From Verrucomicrobiota bacterium (GTDB taxonomy: Bacteria; Verrucomicrobiota; Lentisphaeria; Oligosphaerales; JAFGRS01): a stretch of 9,836 bases of DNA. The position numbers were made by a program, and so were the translations under genes. Shown here one piece after another: positions 1 to 5,018 of the stretch; within the stretch, counting starts at the first letter, position 1; every line of letters starts with the position of its first letter. The notes beneath the pieces are model-generated. The model was not told the origin of the DNA. It saw only the letters and a list, made by a program, of their open reading frames with translations, and made no database searches. Location of the stretch: positions 1-9,836 of the forward strand of contig JAGVUW010000667.1 of the NCBI GenBank assembly GCA_019136035.1, read 5' to 3'.

Positions 1-2
1 CA

Positions 3-257
3 CTAGCGTGGCGTCCCGCGGACGATCCATCCGCCCGGCCCAGCACTGCGCTGGGCTCAACGGAGTGCTGTATCCATGCGTCTCTCCTGGTTGCCTGGCA
101 ACTTGGTTGCCGGACCACATTGGCCGAGATGCGAGAGCGGTTTGGCCCGGCAAAGGCAGAGGGGGGGCATCAGTTGGCCGGTATTAGGTCCGCTTTAGAG
201 GAGCTGGGCCTCTTTGTGGTGCCCATCCAGGGTGAGCATGGCGGGTCGGTCCTCTAA
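3..257 (+). CDS. Partial C39-like cysteine peptidase domain fragment
   Basis: This frame is open from the left edge to a TAA at 255-257, so its start lies outside the window. It reads about 84 residues. The segment ECCIHASLLVAWQLG, then TLAEMRERFG, then GGHQLAGIRSALEELGLFVV, follows the layout of the N-terminal half of peptidase C39-type papain-like domains: a catalytic Cys followed by a helix, a second helix, then a 'G..L..l..a...lGl' helix. The usual Gly-Pro after the Cys is replaced by Ile-His. The frame stops before the strands that would carry the catalytic His and Asp, and its last five codons and stop lie inside repeat module A. I infer a truncated or decayed gene, possibly inactive. 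The upstream part is not visible, so a longer multidomain protein is possible. Family assignment rests on pattern memory only. Confidence 0.4.
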   Translation, partial: LAWRPADDPSARPSTALGSTECCIHASLLVAWQLGCRTTLAEMRERFGPAKAEGGHQLAGIRSALEELGLFVVPIQGEHGGSVL

Positions 258-288
258 TTTCACTTTAGCGGCTTGGGTACTTGCCGGA
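240..288 (+). repeat. Module A, copy 1 (49-bp interspersed repeat)
   Basis: This is the first of five 49-bp elements that align without gaps. The shared ends are GGCGGGTCGGTCCTCTGATT on the left and GGCGGCCTGGGTAC plus a TTGCCGGA-like tail on the right. Copy 1 overlaps the 3' end of the peptidase fragment and supplies its TAA stop. It differs from copy 3 at eight positions, and all eight differences are transitions. Read on the opposite strand it encodes TQAAKVKLEDRPA, but nothing suggests that this peptide is made. Confidence 0.85.
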
Positions 289-475
289 AAAGGGATGCGT
301 CGCAGGACAGCAAGGCCCGCAGAGGAAGCGGCGCAAGAGGGGAATCCGGAAGTCCGGGAGCACCGACGCGCCGTCCACGGACGTACCGACGCACGGGCGT
401 CCTCGCCTTCTTTCCCTCTCTCCCTCTTCTTGGCGATCTTGGCGGCTTGGCGAGAGACCTTCCCCCTTCCCCGGA

Positions 476-619
476 GCGGCTGGGGGCAGCCGCCGCGGCT
501 ACAGACGGCGGGCGCCGGGGAACGGCGCCCGGGGGATGCCGAGCCGACGCTCGGCGCTCCCAGGGGGAGCGGCTGCGGACAGCCGCCACTACAGCCGCCC
601 CGCCGGCGCTGAGCGCCGG
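476..619. repeat. Run of five perfect hairpins, about 31-bp pitch
   Basis: Five perfect inverted repeats follow one another. They are GCGGCT/AGCCGC at 476-493 (module D), CGGGCGCCG/CGGCGCCCG at 509-531, GCCGAGC/GCTCGGC at 538-555, GCGGCT/AGCCGC at 569-586 (module D again) and CCGGCGC/GCGCCGG at 603-619. Start-to-start spacings are 33, 29, 31 and 34 bases. Stems are 6 to 9 bp and loops 3 to 6 bases. No T-run follows, so this does not look like an ordinary intrinsic terminator. It could be a structured transcript or a block of nested palindromic repeats. Confidence 0.7.
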
Positions 620-646
620 ACAGAGCAGAGCGAACGATCGCGCTGC

Positions 647-703
647 GACGTCCTCTGGCCATCCCCCCTCTGCGCCCCTCTGCGTCCTCTGCGGTAGAAT
701 TCC
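647..703 (+). repeat. Module B, copy 1 (CTCTGCG short-period repeat)
   Basis: The element reads CTCTGGCCATCCCCCCTCTG followed by two more CTCTGCG-type units and a GGAATTCC-like tail. On the opposite strand it is CCGCAGAGGACGCAGAGGGG, the same kind of short-period word as module C (CCGCAAAGAGGCGCAAGAGG). About 57 bases match copy 2 (1531-1590) with roughly five differences. This class of repeat is common between genes in planctomycetes and other environmental bacteria; its function is unknown to me. Confidence 0.8.
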
Positions 704-720
704 CTGGGGCCTCGGGTTCA

Positions 721-785
721 AACCTGTCCCCGCAAGCTCATTGTCGGTCGGACTGGCGGGGCTGGGGGCATCGGCACCATCGCAC
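721..785 (+). repeat. Module E, copy 1
   Basis: The element begins AACCTGTCCCCGCA, continues with ATTGTCG and a GGGG-rich middle, and ends near ATCGGCACCAT. It lies directly after module B, as it does in copies 2 (1605-1671) and 3 (3526-3592). Copies 2 and 3 end in GGCGCCATGGCGC, a near-palindrome that this copy has largely lost. No coding role is apparent. Confidence 0.7.
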
Positions 786-929
786 GAAAGGGAGCTTTGA
801 GGGCAGACCCGCCGTTCCCGGATGTCCTCCTTCTGCCATGGGTTGAAGCGACGCCTCTGGCGTGGTCCAGTAGTGCCCGTGGTCGCAGGGATGACGGGCA
901 TCGTTGACACAAGCACGTGCGGGGCCGCG

Positions 930-1388
930 ATGTACTCACGACTGCTCAGACTCATACTGCTGGTCGCTGCCTTTGGATGGGGGATCTCGATCCTCGGCGT
1001 CATCCTGCCGTGGCCGACGGCTACAGCCGGACTGAATGGTCTGGGTGCGGGGCCGATCCCGAGCGACCCGATGTTGGACTACTGGATGCGGATGGCAGGG
1101 GGCGGTTTCAGCATGGTCGGCGCGATCTTCGCGGCCATCCTGATCAAGCCCAGGAAGTACGCTGTCCTGCTTCCCCTGATGGCCTGCCTGAGCATCGCTG
1201 AAGGGATCATCCTGCTGGTGAGTGGCCTGCGCCTCGGGCTTCCGGCCTTCCCGTTCTGGGGAGACACCAGTTTCTGCATCGGGACAGGTGTCGGCATCCT
1301 GCTGGTGTACCGGCGAGCGCAGAGGGAGCAGGAACAGGACTCAAGGCCGGCGGCTGGAGCCGATCCCGCCAAGAGTAGTCTCGTATGA
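930..1388 (+). CDS. Small four-helix membrane protein, conserved type
   Basis: This is a 152-residue protein with four likely membrane segments, at about residues 5-27, 56-73, 77-98 and 113-128. A polar loop containing DYWMRMAGGGF sits before the second, and the cytosolic tail is charged (YRRAQREQEQ). The motifs DYW.RMA..F, IKPRKY, an intramembrane AEGI and FPFWGD recall uncharacterised membrane proteins I associate with planctomycetes, but I cannot name a family. I chose ATG 930 because the first helix begins at once after it. The frame stays open upstream to ATG 822, but residues 1-36 of that longer form are repeat-derived and polar. ATG 891 has AGGG directly against it, too close for a normal ribosome site. 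The ribosome site at 930 is weak too (GGGG at 921-924). Function is unknown. Confidence 0.75.
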   Translation: MYSRLLRLILLVAAFGWGISILGVILPWPTATAGLNGLGAGPIPSDPMLDYWMRMAGGGFSMVGAIFAAILIKPRKYAVLLPLMACLSIAEGIILLVSGLRLGLPAFPFWGDTSFCIGTGVGILLVYRRAQREQEQDSRPAAGADPAKSSLV

Positions 1389-1399
1389 GCCATGCCGGT

Positions 1400-1500
1400 C
1401 CGACGCGCGCGGTCTTGTCGCAGACTTTCAGCCTGCGACGCGCCGAGCCCGATTTCCCAGGGCGTTGCCCTAGGCTGACGAATGATGCCCTTTCAGGGCG
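1400..1500 (+). repeat. Module F, copy 1: three small hairpins
   Basis: The core is GTCGCAGACT-TTC-AGCCTGCGAC (1417-1439), a ten-bp stem with one mismatch. It is followed by GGGCGTTGCCC (a four-bp stem) and GCCCTTTCAGGGC near 1487-1499. A second copy (3351-3417) has a perfect stem but lacks the GGGCGTTGCCC hairpin. The TTTCAGCCTG and GCCCTTTCAGGGC words resemble interspersed palindromes known to me from planctomycete and Bacteroidetes genomes. Confidence 0.7.
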
Positions 1501-1530
1501 TCGGACCGGAGGCCCGCAGGGAGGCGCCAG

Positions 1531-1590
1531 GACGTCTTCTGGCCATCCCCCCTCTGCGTCCCTCTGCGTCCTCTGCGGTGGAATCCCCTG
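1531..1590 (+). repeat. Module B, copy 2
   Basis: This copy of the CTCTGCG short-period repeat starts GACGTCTTCTGGCCATCCCC and ends with CTCTGCGGTGGAATCCCCTG. It is the closest relative of copy 1 and is followed by module E after about 14 bases, as in copy 1. Confidence 0.8.
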
Positions 1591-1604
1591 GTTCATCGGC
1601 GTAG

Positions 1605-1671
1605 AACCTGTCCCCGCAGGACTATTGTCGTCCGGGTTACCGGGCTACCGCATCGGCGCCATGGCGCGCCG
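1605..1671 (+). repeat. Module E, copy 2
   Basis: The element reads AACCTGTCCCCGCAGGACTA and continues TTGTCG, ending ATCGGCGCCATGGCGCGCC. The order B then E is the same as in the two other copies. Confidence 0.75.
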
Positions 1672-1724
1672 GAATGCAGCCATGGGGACAGCCCCTGCGA
1701 CTCTATGTCCAGGACGGTGTTGCG

Positions 1725-2288
1725 CTACGGGGCCGGGCTTCGGCGTGCCGCTTCGGCTCCGTGCTTTGCCTCAAGAAAGCGACTCAGGCAGTCCGACTGG
1801 ACGTAGTCGCCCATATCCCATCCGTACTTCGTGTACTTGACCTCGGGAGGGCCGCCCAGCAGCCCCTTAGGCAGTGGGACGGTTGTCTCGGCACCGCAGG
1901 CGACGAGCAGGTTCGACAGGTTCACTCTGGCAAGGTGCTTCCTGACGGGGTCGTTCCCGCACCAGTGGTGGATACGGAGCAAGCCAAACACGTAGCCGGC
2001 ATCGTCGACTTCCACGCCTTGGGCCGTGGCGTCCTCCAGGATGGGCATCCCCAACGGCAGGCGCTCGATCCATGGTATGGCGACGAACCGACCGTCGGCG
2101 AGCCGGAGCCCCTCCGGTTTGATCGCCAGGACCGTTACGGGATGCGAAAGCTGTTCCCGGATGGTCTCCGGGAAGAAGTAGCCGATAGAGAGACCCTGGA
2201 GCAGCCACATGGCAAGGGCTAGGCCCGCCAGGCTGAGGCCCACAGCCAGGACCTTGGTCCGAGCTTTCTTCATACCATCGTGCGACAC
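1725..2288 (-). CDS. Membrane-anchored protein with CGNDP motif, function unknown
   Basis: This is a 187-residue protein that begins with a charged stretch (MKKARTK) and one hydrophobic helix at about residues 12-33, so it is probably anchored in the inner membrane with the rest outside. The soluble part contains LADGRFVAIPWIERLP (about 63-78), a GVEVDDAGYVFGLLRIHHW stretch, and C110-G-N-D-P followed by V.KHLARVNLSNL. I have an impression of similar CGNDP proteins in planctomycete-type genomes but know no function. Two further Cys lie at 131 and 167, so disulphides are possible. I chose GTG 2288 because a GAGGT ribosome site sits six bases upstream on this strand; the internal ATG at 2273 has no such site. 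Downstream it faces the repeat region 1389-1724. Confidence 0.75.
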   Translation of the reverse strand: MSHDGMKKARTKVLAVGLSLAGLALAMWLLQGLSIGYFFPETIREQLSHPVTVLAIKPEGLRLADGRFVAIPWIERLPLGMPILEDATAQGVEVDDAGYVFGLLRIHHWCGNDPVRKHLARVNLSNLLVACGAETTVPLPKGLLGGPPEVKYTKYGWDMGDYVQSDCLSRFLEAKHGAEAARRSPAP

Positions 2289-2293
2289 GGCTT

Positions 2294-2298
2294 ACCTC
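2294..2298 (-). promoter_or_regulatory. Ribosome binding site GAGGT deciding a GTG start
   Basis: On the minus strand GAGGT lies six bases before GTG 2288. The alternative ATG at 2273 would place it 20 bases away. This selects the GTG as the start of the CGNDP protein. Confidence 0.6.
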
Positions 2299-2409
2299 AA
2301 CCCGAGCGTCCGTCGCCCGACGACCCCACTCGCCAGGATCTTACCATCGCCACTGACTGGCCCAGAGTCAATGCACCGGAGGCCGGCCCGTGTCCGAGCG
2401 CCAGGGGAT

Positions 2410-2458
2410 GGCGGGTCGGGCCTCTGATTCCACTCCAGCGGCCTGCGTACACTCGGTT
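2410..2458 (+). repeat. Module A, copy 2 (diverged)
   Basis: The left end GGCGGGTCGGGCCTCTGATT is well kept. The right end (GCGGCCTGCGTAC) is recognisable, but the tail has drifted. It is the only A copy in a divergent promoter region and stands alone, without modules B to H. Confidence 0.75.
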
Positions 2459-2622
2459 GGCTGAGGGTTGCGGGCGCTCGTGGCAAGGCGCCTTGTCCAA
2501 CCGGCGTTGTGGGGCTTGACGTCCGTCTGGCGGCACGGTCCGGTGCGATGGTCAGGCGGGACGACCCCGAAAACAAGGCTCGACAGAGTCTGTGCCAAGG
2601 CAAGCAACAGGAGGCAGTCAGG

Positions 2623-2994
2623 ATGATCCCTGAGAAGTTGCGCGAGATCATGAAGAAGGACGGGGTGGTTGCCATCGCCAGCCAGGGACCCGATGGGCCC
2701 CACATGGTCAACACCTGGAACAGCTACCTCAGAATCTCGCAGGATGGACGGCTGTTCGTCCCCGCGGGTTACATGCACACGACAGAGGCCAATGTGGCCC
2801 ACAACCCAGAGGTCCTGATCACCCTGGGGAGCAGCAAGGTCGAGGGCCTGCATGGACCGGGTGCCGGTTTTCTGATCAAGGGAAAGGCGAGGTTCATCAC
2901 GTCCGGTCCTGATTTCGATTTCATGAAAGAGAAGTTCGGTTGGCTGCGTGCGACCTTGGCCATTACGATCGAGTCAGCCACTCAGACTTGGTGA
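2623..2994 (+). CDS. Pyridoxamine 5'-phosphate oxidase-family (FMN split-barrel) protein
   Basis: This is a 123-residue single-domain protein of the flavin-binding split-barrel superfamily. The start MIPEKLREIMKKDGVVAIAS, the strand HMVNTWNSYLRIS, then RLFVPAG, NPEVLITLGS, and GFLIKGKARF followed by F.FMKEKF.WLRA make up the standard short fold. The family binds FMN as a dimer; small members like this are usually putative flavin reductases or oxidases of unknown substrate and are not the vitamin B6 biosynthetic enzyme. ATG 2623 is certain: AGGAGG at 2609-2614 stands eight bases before it, and the family begins here. The C-terminus (TQTW) looks complete. It is alone on its strand, and a module A copy follows 37 bases after the stop. 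Confidence 0.9.
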   Translation: MIPEKLREIMKKDGVVAIASQGPDGPHMVNTWNSYLRISQDGRLFVPAGYMHTTEANVAHNPEVLITLGSSKVEGLHGPGAGFLIKGKARFITSGPDFDFMKEKFGWLRATLAITIESATQTW

Positions 2995-3031
2995 AGCACG
3001 GACGGCGTGGCCTCTGCTACCCACGCGATAC

Positions 3032-3080
3032 GGCGGGCCGGTCCTCCAGTTTCACCTTGGCGGCCCGGGTACTTGCTGGA
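3032..3080 (+). repeat. Module A, copy 3
   Basis: The 49-bp element starts GGCGGGCCGGTCCTCCAGTT and ends ACTTGCTGGA. It is the closest match to copy 1 (41 of 49 positions, with transition differences only). It lies 37 bases after the stop codon of the flavoprotein gene. Confidence 0.85.
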
Positions 3081-3125
3081 GGCGGGGAGCGTGGCGGGAC
3101 GGGCAGGAGCCGGAGGGAGCGGCGG

Positions 3126-3300
3126 CCGCAAAGAAGCGCAAGAGGCGCAAGGGCGGGAGAAGAGGAGGGGGAGAGCGGGCCGCAAAGAGGCGCAAGAGGC
3201 GCATGGGCGGGAGAAGAGGAGGGGGAGAGCGGGCCGCAAAGAGGCGCAAGAGGCGCAAGGGCGGGGACGGGCCGGAGGGGAGCGGCAGATCTTCTGGCTG
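3126..3300 (+). repeat. Module C: 54-bp purine-rich tandem repeat
   Basis: CCGCAAAG begins at 3126, 3180 and 3234, giving an exact 54-bp period. The unit is CCGCAAAGAGGCGCAAGAGG, then CGCAAGGGCGG, then a purine-only stretch GAGAAGAGGAGGGGGAGAGC. Units 1 and 2 are almost identical. Unit 3 diverges after GGGCGGG into GACGGGCCGGAGGGGAGCGG and CAGATC, a tail shared with the copy at 4351-4432. The strand bias (almost all purine) could favour unusual DNA or R-loop structure. No coding role is supported. Confidence 0.85.
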
Positions 3301-3350
3301 CAGGAATCGGGGGGCGGTGCGGCGGTGGTCTCGTAGGGAACATGGCGGTG

Positions 3351-3417
3351 TGACGCGCAGGGCCCTATCGCAGGCTTTCAGCCTGCGGTACGTCGTGTCC
3401 GGCTTCCCAGCCTGACC
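3351..3417 (+). repeat. Module F, copy 2, with perfect hairpin
   Basis: CGCAGGCT-TTC-AGCCTGCG (3369-3387) is a perfect eight-bp stem with a three-base loop. The flanks (GACGCGC before, TTCCCAG and CCTGAC after) match copy 1, but the 14-base GGGCGTTGCCC hairpin of copy 1 is missing. Confidence 0.7.
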
Positions 3418-3507
3418 ACTTCACGCGCCGCATGACGGCTCGTGAACAGGCCACCCTTCGGGCTTCGACGCGAGGCGCTTGCGGCCTCTGCGCTGGCATC
3501 CCCTGGC
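3413..3507 (+). repeat. Module G copy 1 with decayed B
   Basis: The imperfect hairpin GACCACTTCACGCGCCG/CGGCTCGTGAACAGGCC is followed by ACCCTTCGGGCTTCGACGCG and CTTGCGGCCTCT. The same sequence, with the hairpin better kept, follows the EamA gene at 7424-7503. The B part is worn down to GCGGCCTCTGCGCTGGCATC. Confidence 0.75.
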
Positions 3508-3525
3508 GCCGGACTCACGGCGCCG

Positions 3526-3592
3526 AACCTGCCCCCACGGGTCTATTGTCGCTCGGGTCGTCGGGGTTGGCGCGTCGGCGCCATGGCGCACC
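3526..3592 (+). repeat. Module E, copy 3
   Basis: The element begins AACCTGCCCCCACGGGTCTA, continues TTGTCG, and ends GTCGGCGCCATGGCGCACCG. It stops about 27 bases before the stop codon of the minus-strand gene. Confidence 0.7.
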
Positions 3593-3618
3593 GAGCCGCC
3601 GCCGCCATCAGTGCCCTC

Positions 3619-4215
3619 TTACGGATTGCCCACGGTAACCACGATCTCGTCCTGTGCGATGACCCTTTTCCCTTTCCAGTAACGAAGGAGAAGGCATAGG
3701 TCTCCCGGCGCCAGACTCTCTTTCGTTCCCTCGGCGTAGAGCCTATCGGGAATGTTGCCGATGCCGCGCCCCGGAGCGAGCACCCAAGAGGCGCTCTGAA
3801 GAGTCCCATCATGCGAATCCAGGACCAGGGACATTTTCGTCGCGCTATCCCACACCCGTATGCCCCCGCCTCCCGGCTTCATGGCCGGGATGTCAGCCGT
3901 ATTTCCCACGTAGGTCGCCGCATCGGGTTGCGAGACGACCGTAAGCTCCACGACACCCTCTTCGGGATACAGGGAATTCAGGCGGAGCACGAGCTCCTCG
4001 AGTTTGCCGACCTTGACGCGCAGCCCCGGCGGCACGTGTTGGATGAAGTCCGTGTCTGGCGAGTCCATCGCGTTCCCGATCACGCCGTCACCATTGAAAT
4101 CGGCGTCGAGATCGGCTCGGTAGAGCTGTGAGAAGCACGGTAAGGACAGGAGGAAGACCATCGGGGCGAGAGCGGCGCGGAGCGCCGACCTGAACAACCC
4201 ATGAAGCATGGCCAT
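3619..4215 (-). CDS. Secreted single-domain protein with Asp-rich calcium-type loop
   Basis: This is a 198-residue protein with an N-terminal export signal (about residues 1-30; hydrophobic core LAPMVFLLSLPC, likely cut near FSQ), so it should act outside the inner membrane. An EF-hand-like loop follows: D39-F-N41-G-D43-G-V-I, inside DLDADFNGDGVIGNAMDSPD. Next come PPGLRVKVGK, alternating beta strands (ELVLRLN, VVELTVVS), RVWD, W144, DRLYAEGTKESLAPGDLCLL and a final DEIVVTV. I have seen this order of elements in repeated domains of very large secreted proteins of planctomycetes and related bacteria; here the domain stands alone. Calcium binding is inferred. The start is secure: AGGAGGT lies five bases upstream of ATG 4215. 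A possible weak promoter sits at 4261-4289. Confidence 0.8.
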   Translation of the reverse strand: MAMLHGLFRSALRAALAPMVFLLSLPCFSQLYRADLDADFNGDGVIGNAMDSPDTDFIQHVPPGLRVKVGKLEELVLRLNSLYPEEGVVELTVVSQPDAATYVGNTADIPAMKPGGGGIRVWDSATKMSLVLDSHDGTLQSASWVLAPGRGIGNIPDRLYAEGTKESLAPGDLCLLLRYWKGKRVIAQDEIVVTVGNP

Positions 4216-4260
4216 GTCGCACCTCCTTCTGCTGACATTACGCCCAACGCCGTACTCTTT

Positions 4261-4289
4261 AACCTACAGGACAGCAGCGTCTTATTCAA
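4261..4289 (-). promoter_or_regulatory. Possible promoter of the secreted-protein gene
   Basis: On the minus strand TTGAAT (4289-4284) and TAGGTT (4266-4261) are separated by 17 bases and lie about 45 bases before the start codon. This is the most AT-rich stretch in the gap. The -10 element matches the sigma-70 consensus at only three of six positions, so this is a weak call. Confidence 0.25.
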
Positions 4290-4350
4290 TAGCCGCGAGC
4301 CGATGACAGCACTGACGAACTGGAGTGATGGAATGGTGGAATGCAGGAGG

Positions 4351-4432
4351 GACGGGGGAAGAGGAGGGGAAGGGGCCGCAAAGAGGCGCAAAAGGCGCAA
4401 GGGCGGAGACGGGCCAGAGGGGAGCGGCAGAT
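4351..4432 (+). repeat. Module C, copy 2
   Basis: About 80 bases match the end of the 54-bp array at 3208-3292: a purine-only run, then CCGCAAAGAGGCGCAAAAGG, CGCAAGGGCGG, and GGCCAGAGGGGAGCGGCAGA. It carries a single unit, not a tandem array, and continues into GATCGGTGGG, which is shared with 5740-5751. Confidence 0.8.
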
Positions 4433-4470
4433 CGGTGGGTTGCAGGAGACGGTAGTCGGGGCGGCGGTGG

Positions 4471-4497
4471 TGGACATCGTGGGCATCGTGGACGAGG
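4471..4497 (+). repeat. Module H: nonamer micro-repeat TGGACATCG x3
   Basis: Three 9-base units, TGGACATCG, TGGGCATCG and TGGACGAGG, follow module C. The same triplet of units occurs at 5779-5805 after the other C copy, which shows that C and H travel together. Confidence 0.75.
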
Positions 4498-4523
4498 GGG
4501 CGGGGTGGACGTCGAACCGGCGC

Positions 4524-4551
4524 GGTCGGGTTGCGCTGCCGCAACCCGGTC
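4524..4551 (+). promoter_or_regulatory. Hairpin in the leader of yheU
   Basis: CGGGTTGCG-CTGC-CGCAACCCG (4527-4548) is a perfect nine-bp stem with a four-base loop, extendable by three wobble or weak pairs. It ends about 60 bases before the yheU start. It matches none of the repeated modules. It could be a leader structure or an operator; without a T-run it is not a typical terminator. Confidence 0.45.
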
Positions 4552-4611
4552 GCTATCGTGTCGGTCGGCGAGCCGGCGCAGACGAGCGGCAGCGGCGCCG
4601 GAGGAGAGTGT

Positions 4612-4836
4612 ATGATCATCCCGTATCAGAAGCTCAGCCCGGACGCCCTGCATGGGGTCATCGAGGAGGTGGTGACCCGGGATGGGACCGAACTCTCGGA
4701 CGCTGAGGGGATGATTGCCGAGGTGATGGCCCTCCTGAAGCAGGGCAAGGCGGTCATTACCTACGACATGAAGACGCGGACCTGCAACATCGTGGCGGCG
4801 GACTCGGTTCGCGATGAGGAGGCCGAGAGCGAGTGA
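4612..4836 (+). CDS. yheU: YheU family protein (UPF0270)
   Basis: This is a 74-residue cytosolic protein. It matches the YheU/UPF0270 family along its whole length: the start MIIPYQKLSPDAL corresponds to the conserved M-I/L-I-P-[YW]-Q-x-L-S-P, followed by IEEVVTRDGTE (family: 'LIE.FVLREGTDYG'), then VMALLKQGKAVITYD and TCNIV. The family's biochemical role is not established. It differs from the E. coli type in lacking the Tyr-Gly after GT[DE] and in its acidic tail (DEEAESE). ATG 4612 is preceded by GGAGGAGAG at 4600-4608, a good ribosome site, and the family begins here, so the longer upstream reading is rejected. The next gene begins 182 bases downstream on the same strand. Confidence 0.88.
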   Translation: MIIPYQKLSPDALHGVIEEVVTRDGTELSDAEGMIAEVMALLKQGKAVITYDMKTRTCNIVAADSVRDEEAESE

Positions 4837-5018
4837 CTGGCCGCGCGGCGAAGCGTCGCCGGGGGGGGGAGCGGCGGCCCGGGAACGGAGTGGGATGGAC
4901 GCCGCCATCGAGGCTCGGCGTGCCTCGCCGGTGCCGTGTGCGGCCGCGCTGCCGGCGGGCCAGGCGGCGGTATCTCGTGGACGGACACCCGTCTGTGAAG
5001 AAGCTCTGAGGGCGCATC

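Larger units (their letters stand above)
258..929. repeat. Composite repeat region 1, no gene
   Basis: No convincing gene lies here. After module A there is a purine-rich C-like stretch (about 318-343, CCGCAGAGGAAGCGGCGCAA), a polypyrimidine stretch (about 400-435), five consecutive hairpins (476-619), module B (647-703) and module E (721-785). The last 140 bases lead to the membrane-protein gene and include a small ACGCC/GGCGT inverted repeat at 851-863. Several overlapping open frames on both strands cross this stretch, but they have low-complexity Arg/Pro/Ala/Gly composition and are explained by the GC-rich repeats. Confidence 0.75.
1389..1724. repeat. Composite repeat region 2 between convergent genes
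   Basis: This 336-base gap separates two convergent genes and contains no gene. It holds module F (1400-1500), module B copy 2 (1531-1590) and module E copy 2 (1605-1671). A short GGGGACAGCC fragment of module D lies at 1683-1692. The hairpins of module F stand just after the stop codon of the membrane-protein gene and may help to end transcription, though no T-run follows them. Confidence 0.75.
2289..2622. other. Divergent intergenic region with module A copy 2
   Basis: This 334-base gap separates divergent genes and must hold both promoters, though I see no convincing -10/-35 pair. It contains module A copy 2 (2410-2458) and a perfect 12-base palindrome, CAAGGCGCCTTG (2484-2495), which could be a protein-binding site. 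The frame of the flavoprotein gene extends upstream through part of this region, but that extension has no ribosome site and no family similarity. Confidence 0.5.
2995..3618. repeat. Composite repeat region 3 between convergent genes
   Basis: No gene lies in this 624-base gap. It holds the fullest set of modules in the window: A (3032-3080), C as a 54-bp tandem array (3126-3300), F (3351-3417), G (3413-3490), a decayed B (3478-3507), the hairpin GGCGCCG/CGGCGCC (3505-3524) and E (3526-3592). Several open frames with Glu/Arg/Gly-rich or Pro/Leu-rich repeats exist on both strands only because the 54-bp unit is a multiple of three with no stop. Confidence 0.8.
4216..4611. repeat. Divergent intergenic region with composite repeat 4
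   Basis: This 396-base gap between divergent genes holds a possible promoter for the leftward gene (4261-4289), a TGGAATG micro-repeat (4327-4342), module C copy 2 (4351-4432), nonamer repeats (4471-4497) and a strong hairpin in the leader of yheU (4524-4551). No gene is seen; the open frames across it are C-repeat artefacts. Confidence 0.7.

Noticed and set aside
476..619. Intrinsic terminator
   Set aside because: The hairpins are strong but no T-run follows on either strand, and no gene ends just before them.
260..1003. 247-residue minus-strand frame, and overlapping plus frames, across region 1
   Set aside because: They consist of translated repeats and hairpins (Arg/Pro/Ala/Ser-rich) and partly overlap the membrane-protein gene.
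1674..2222. 182-residue plus-strand frame
   Set aside because: It is antisense to the CGNDP protein, which has a ribosome site, a membrane anchor and more natural composition.
2509..2622. 38-residue N-terminal extension of the split-barrel protein
   Set aside because: AGGAGG lies eight bases before ATG 2623, the family starts there, and the extension is polar with no similarity.
3126..3300. CRISPR-like array
   Set aside because: The 54-bp units are contiguous and almost identical, with no unique spacers, and no cas gene is present.
3811..4131. 106-residue plus-strand frame
   Set aside because: It is antisense to the secreted protein, which has a signal peptide and an ideal ribosome site.
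4531..4611. 27-residue N-terminal extension of YheU
   Set aside because: The family begins at MIIPY, with a good ribosome site just upstream; the extension overlaps the leader hairpin.
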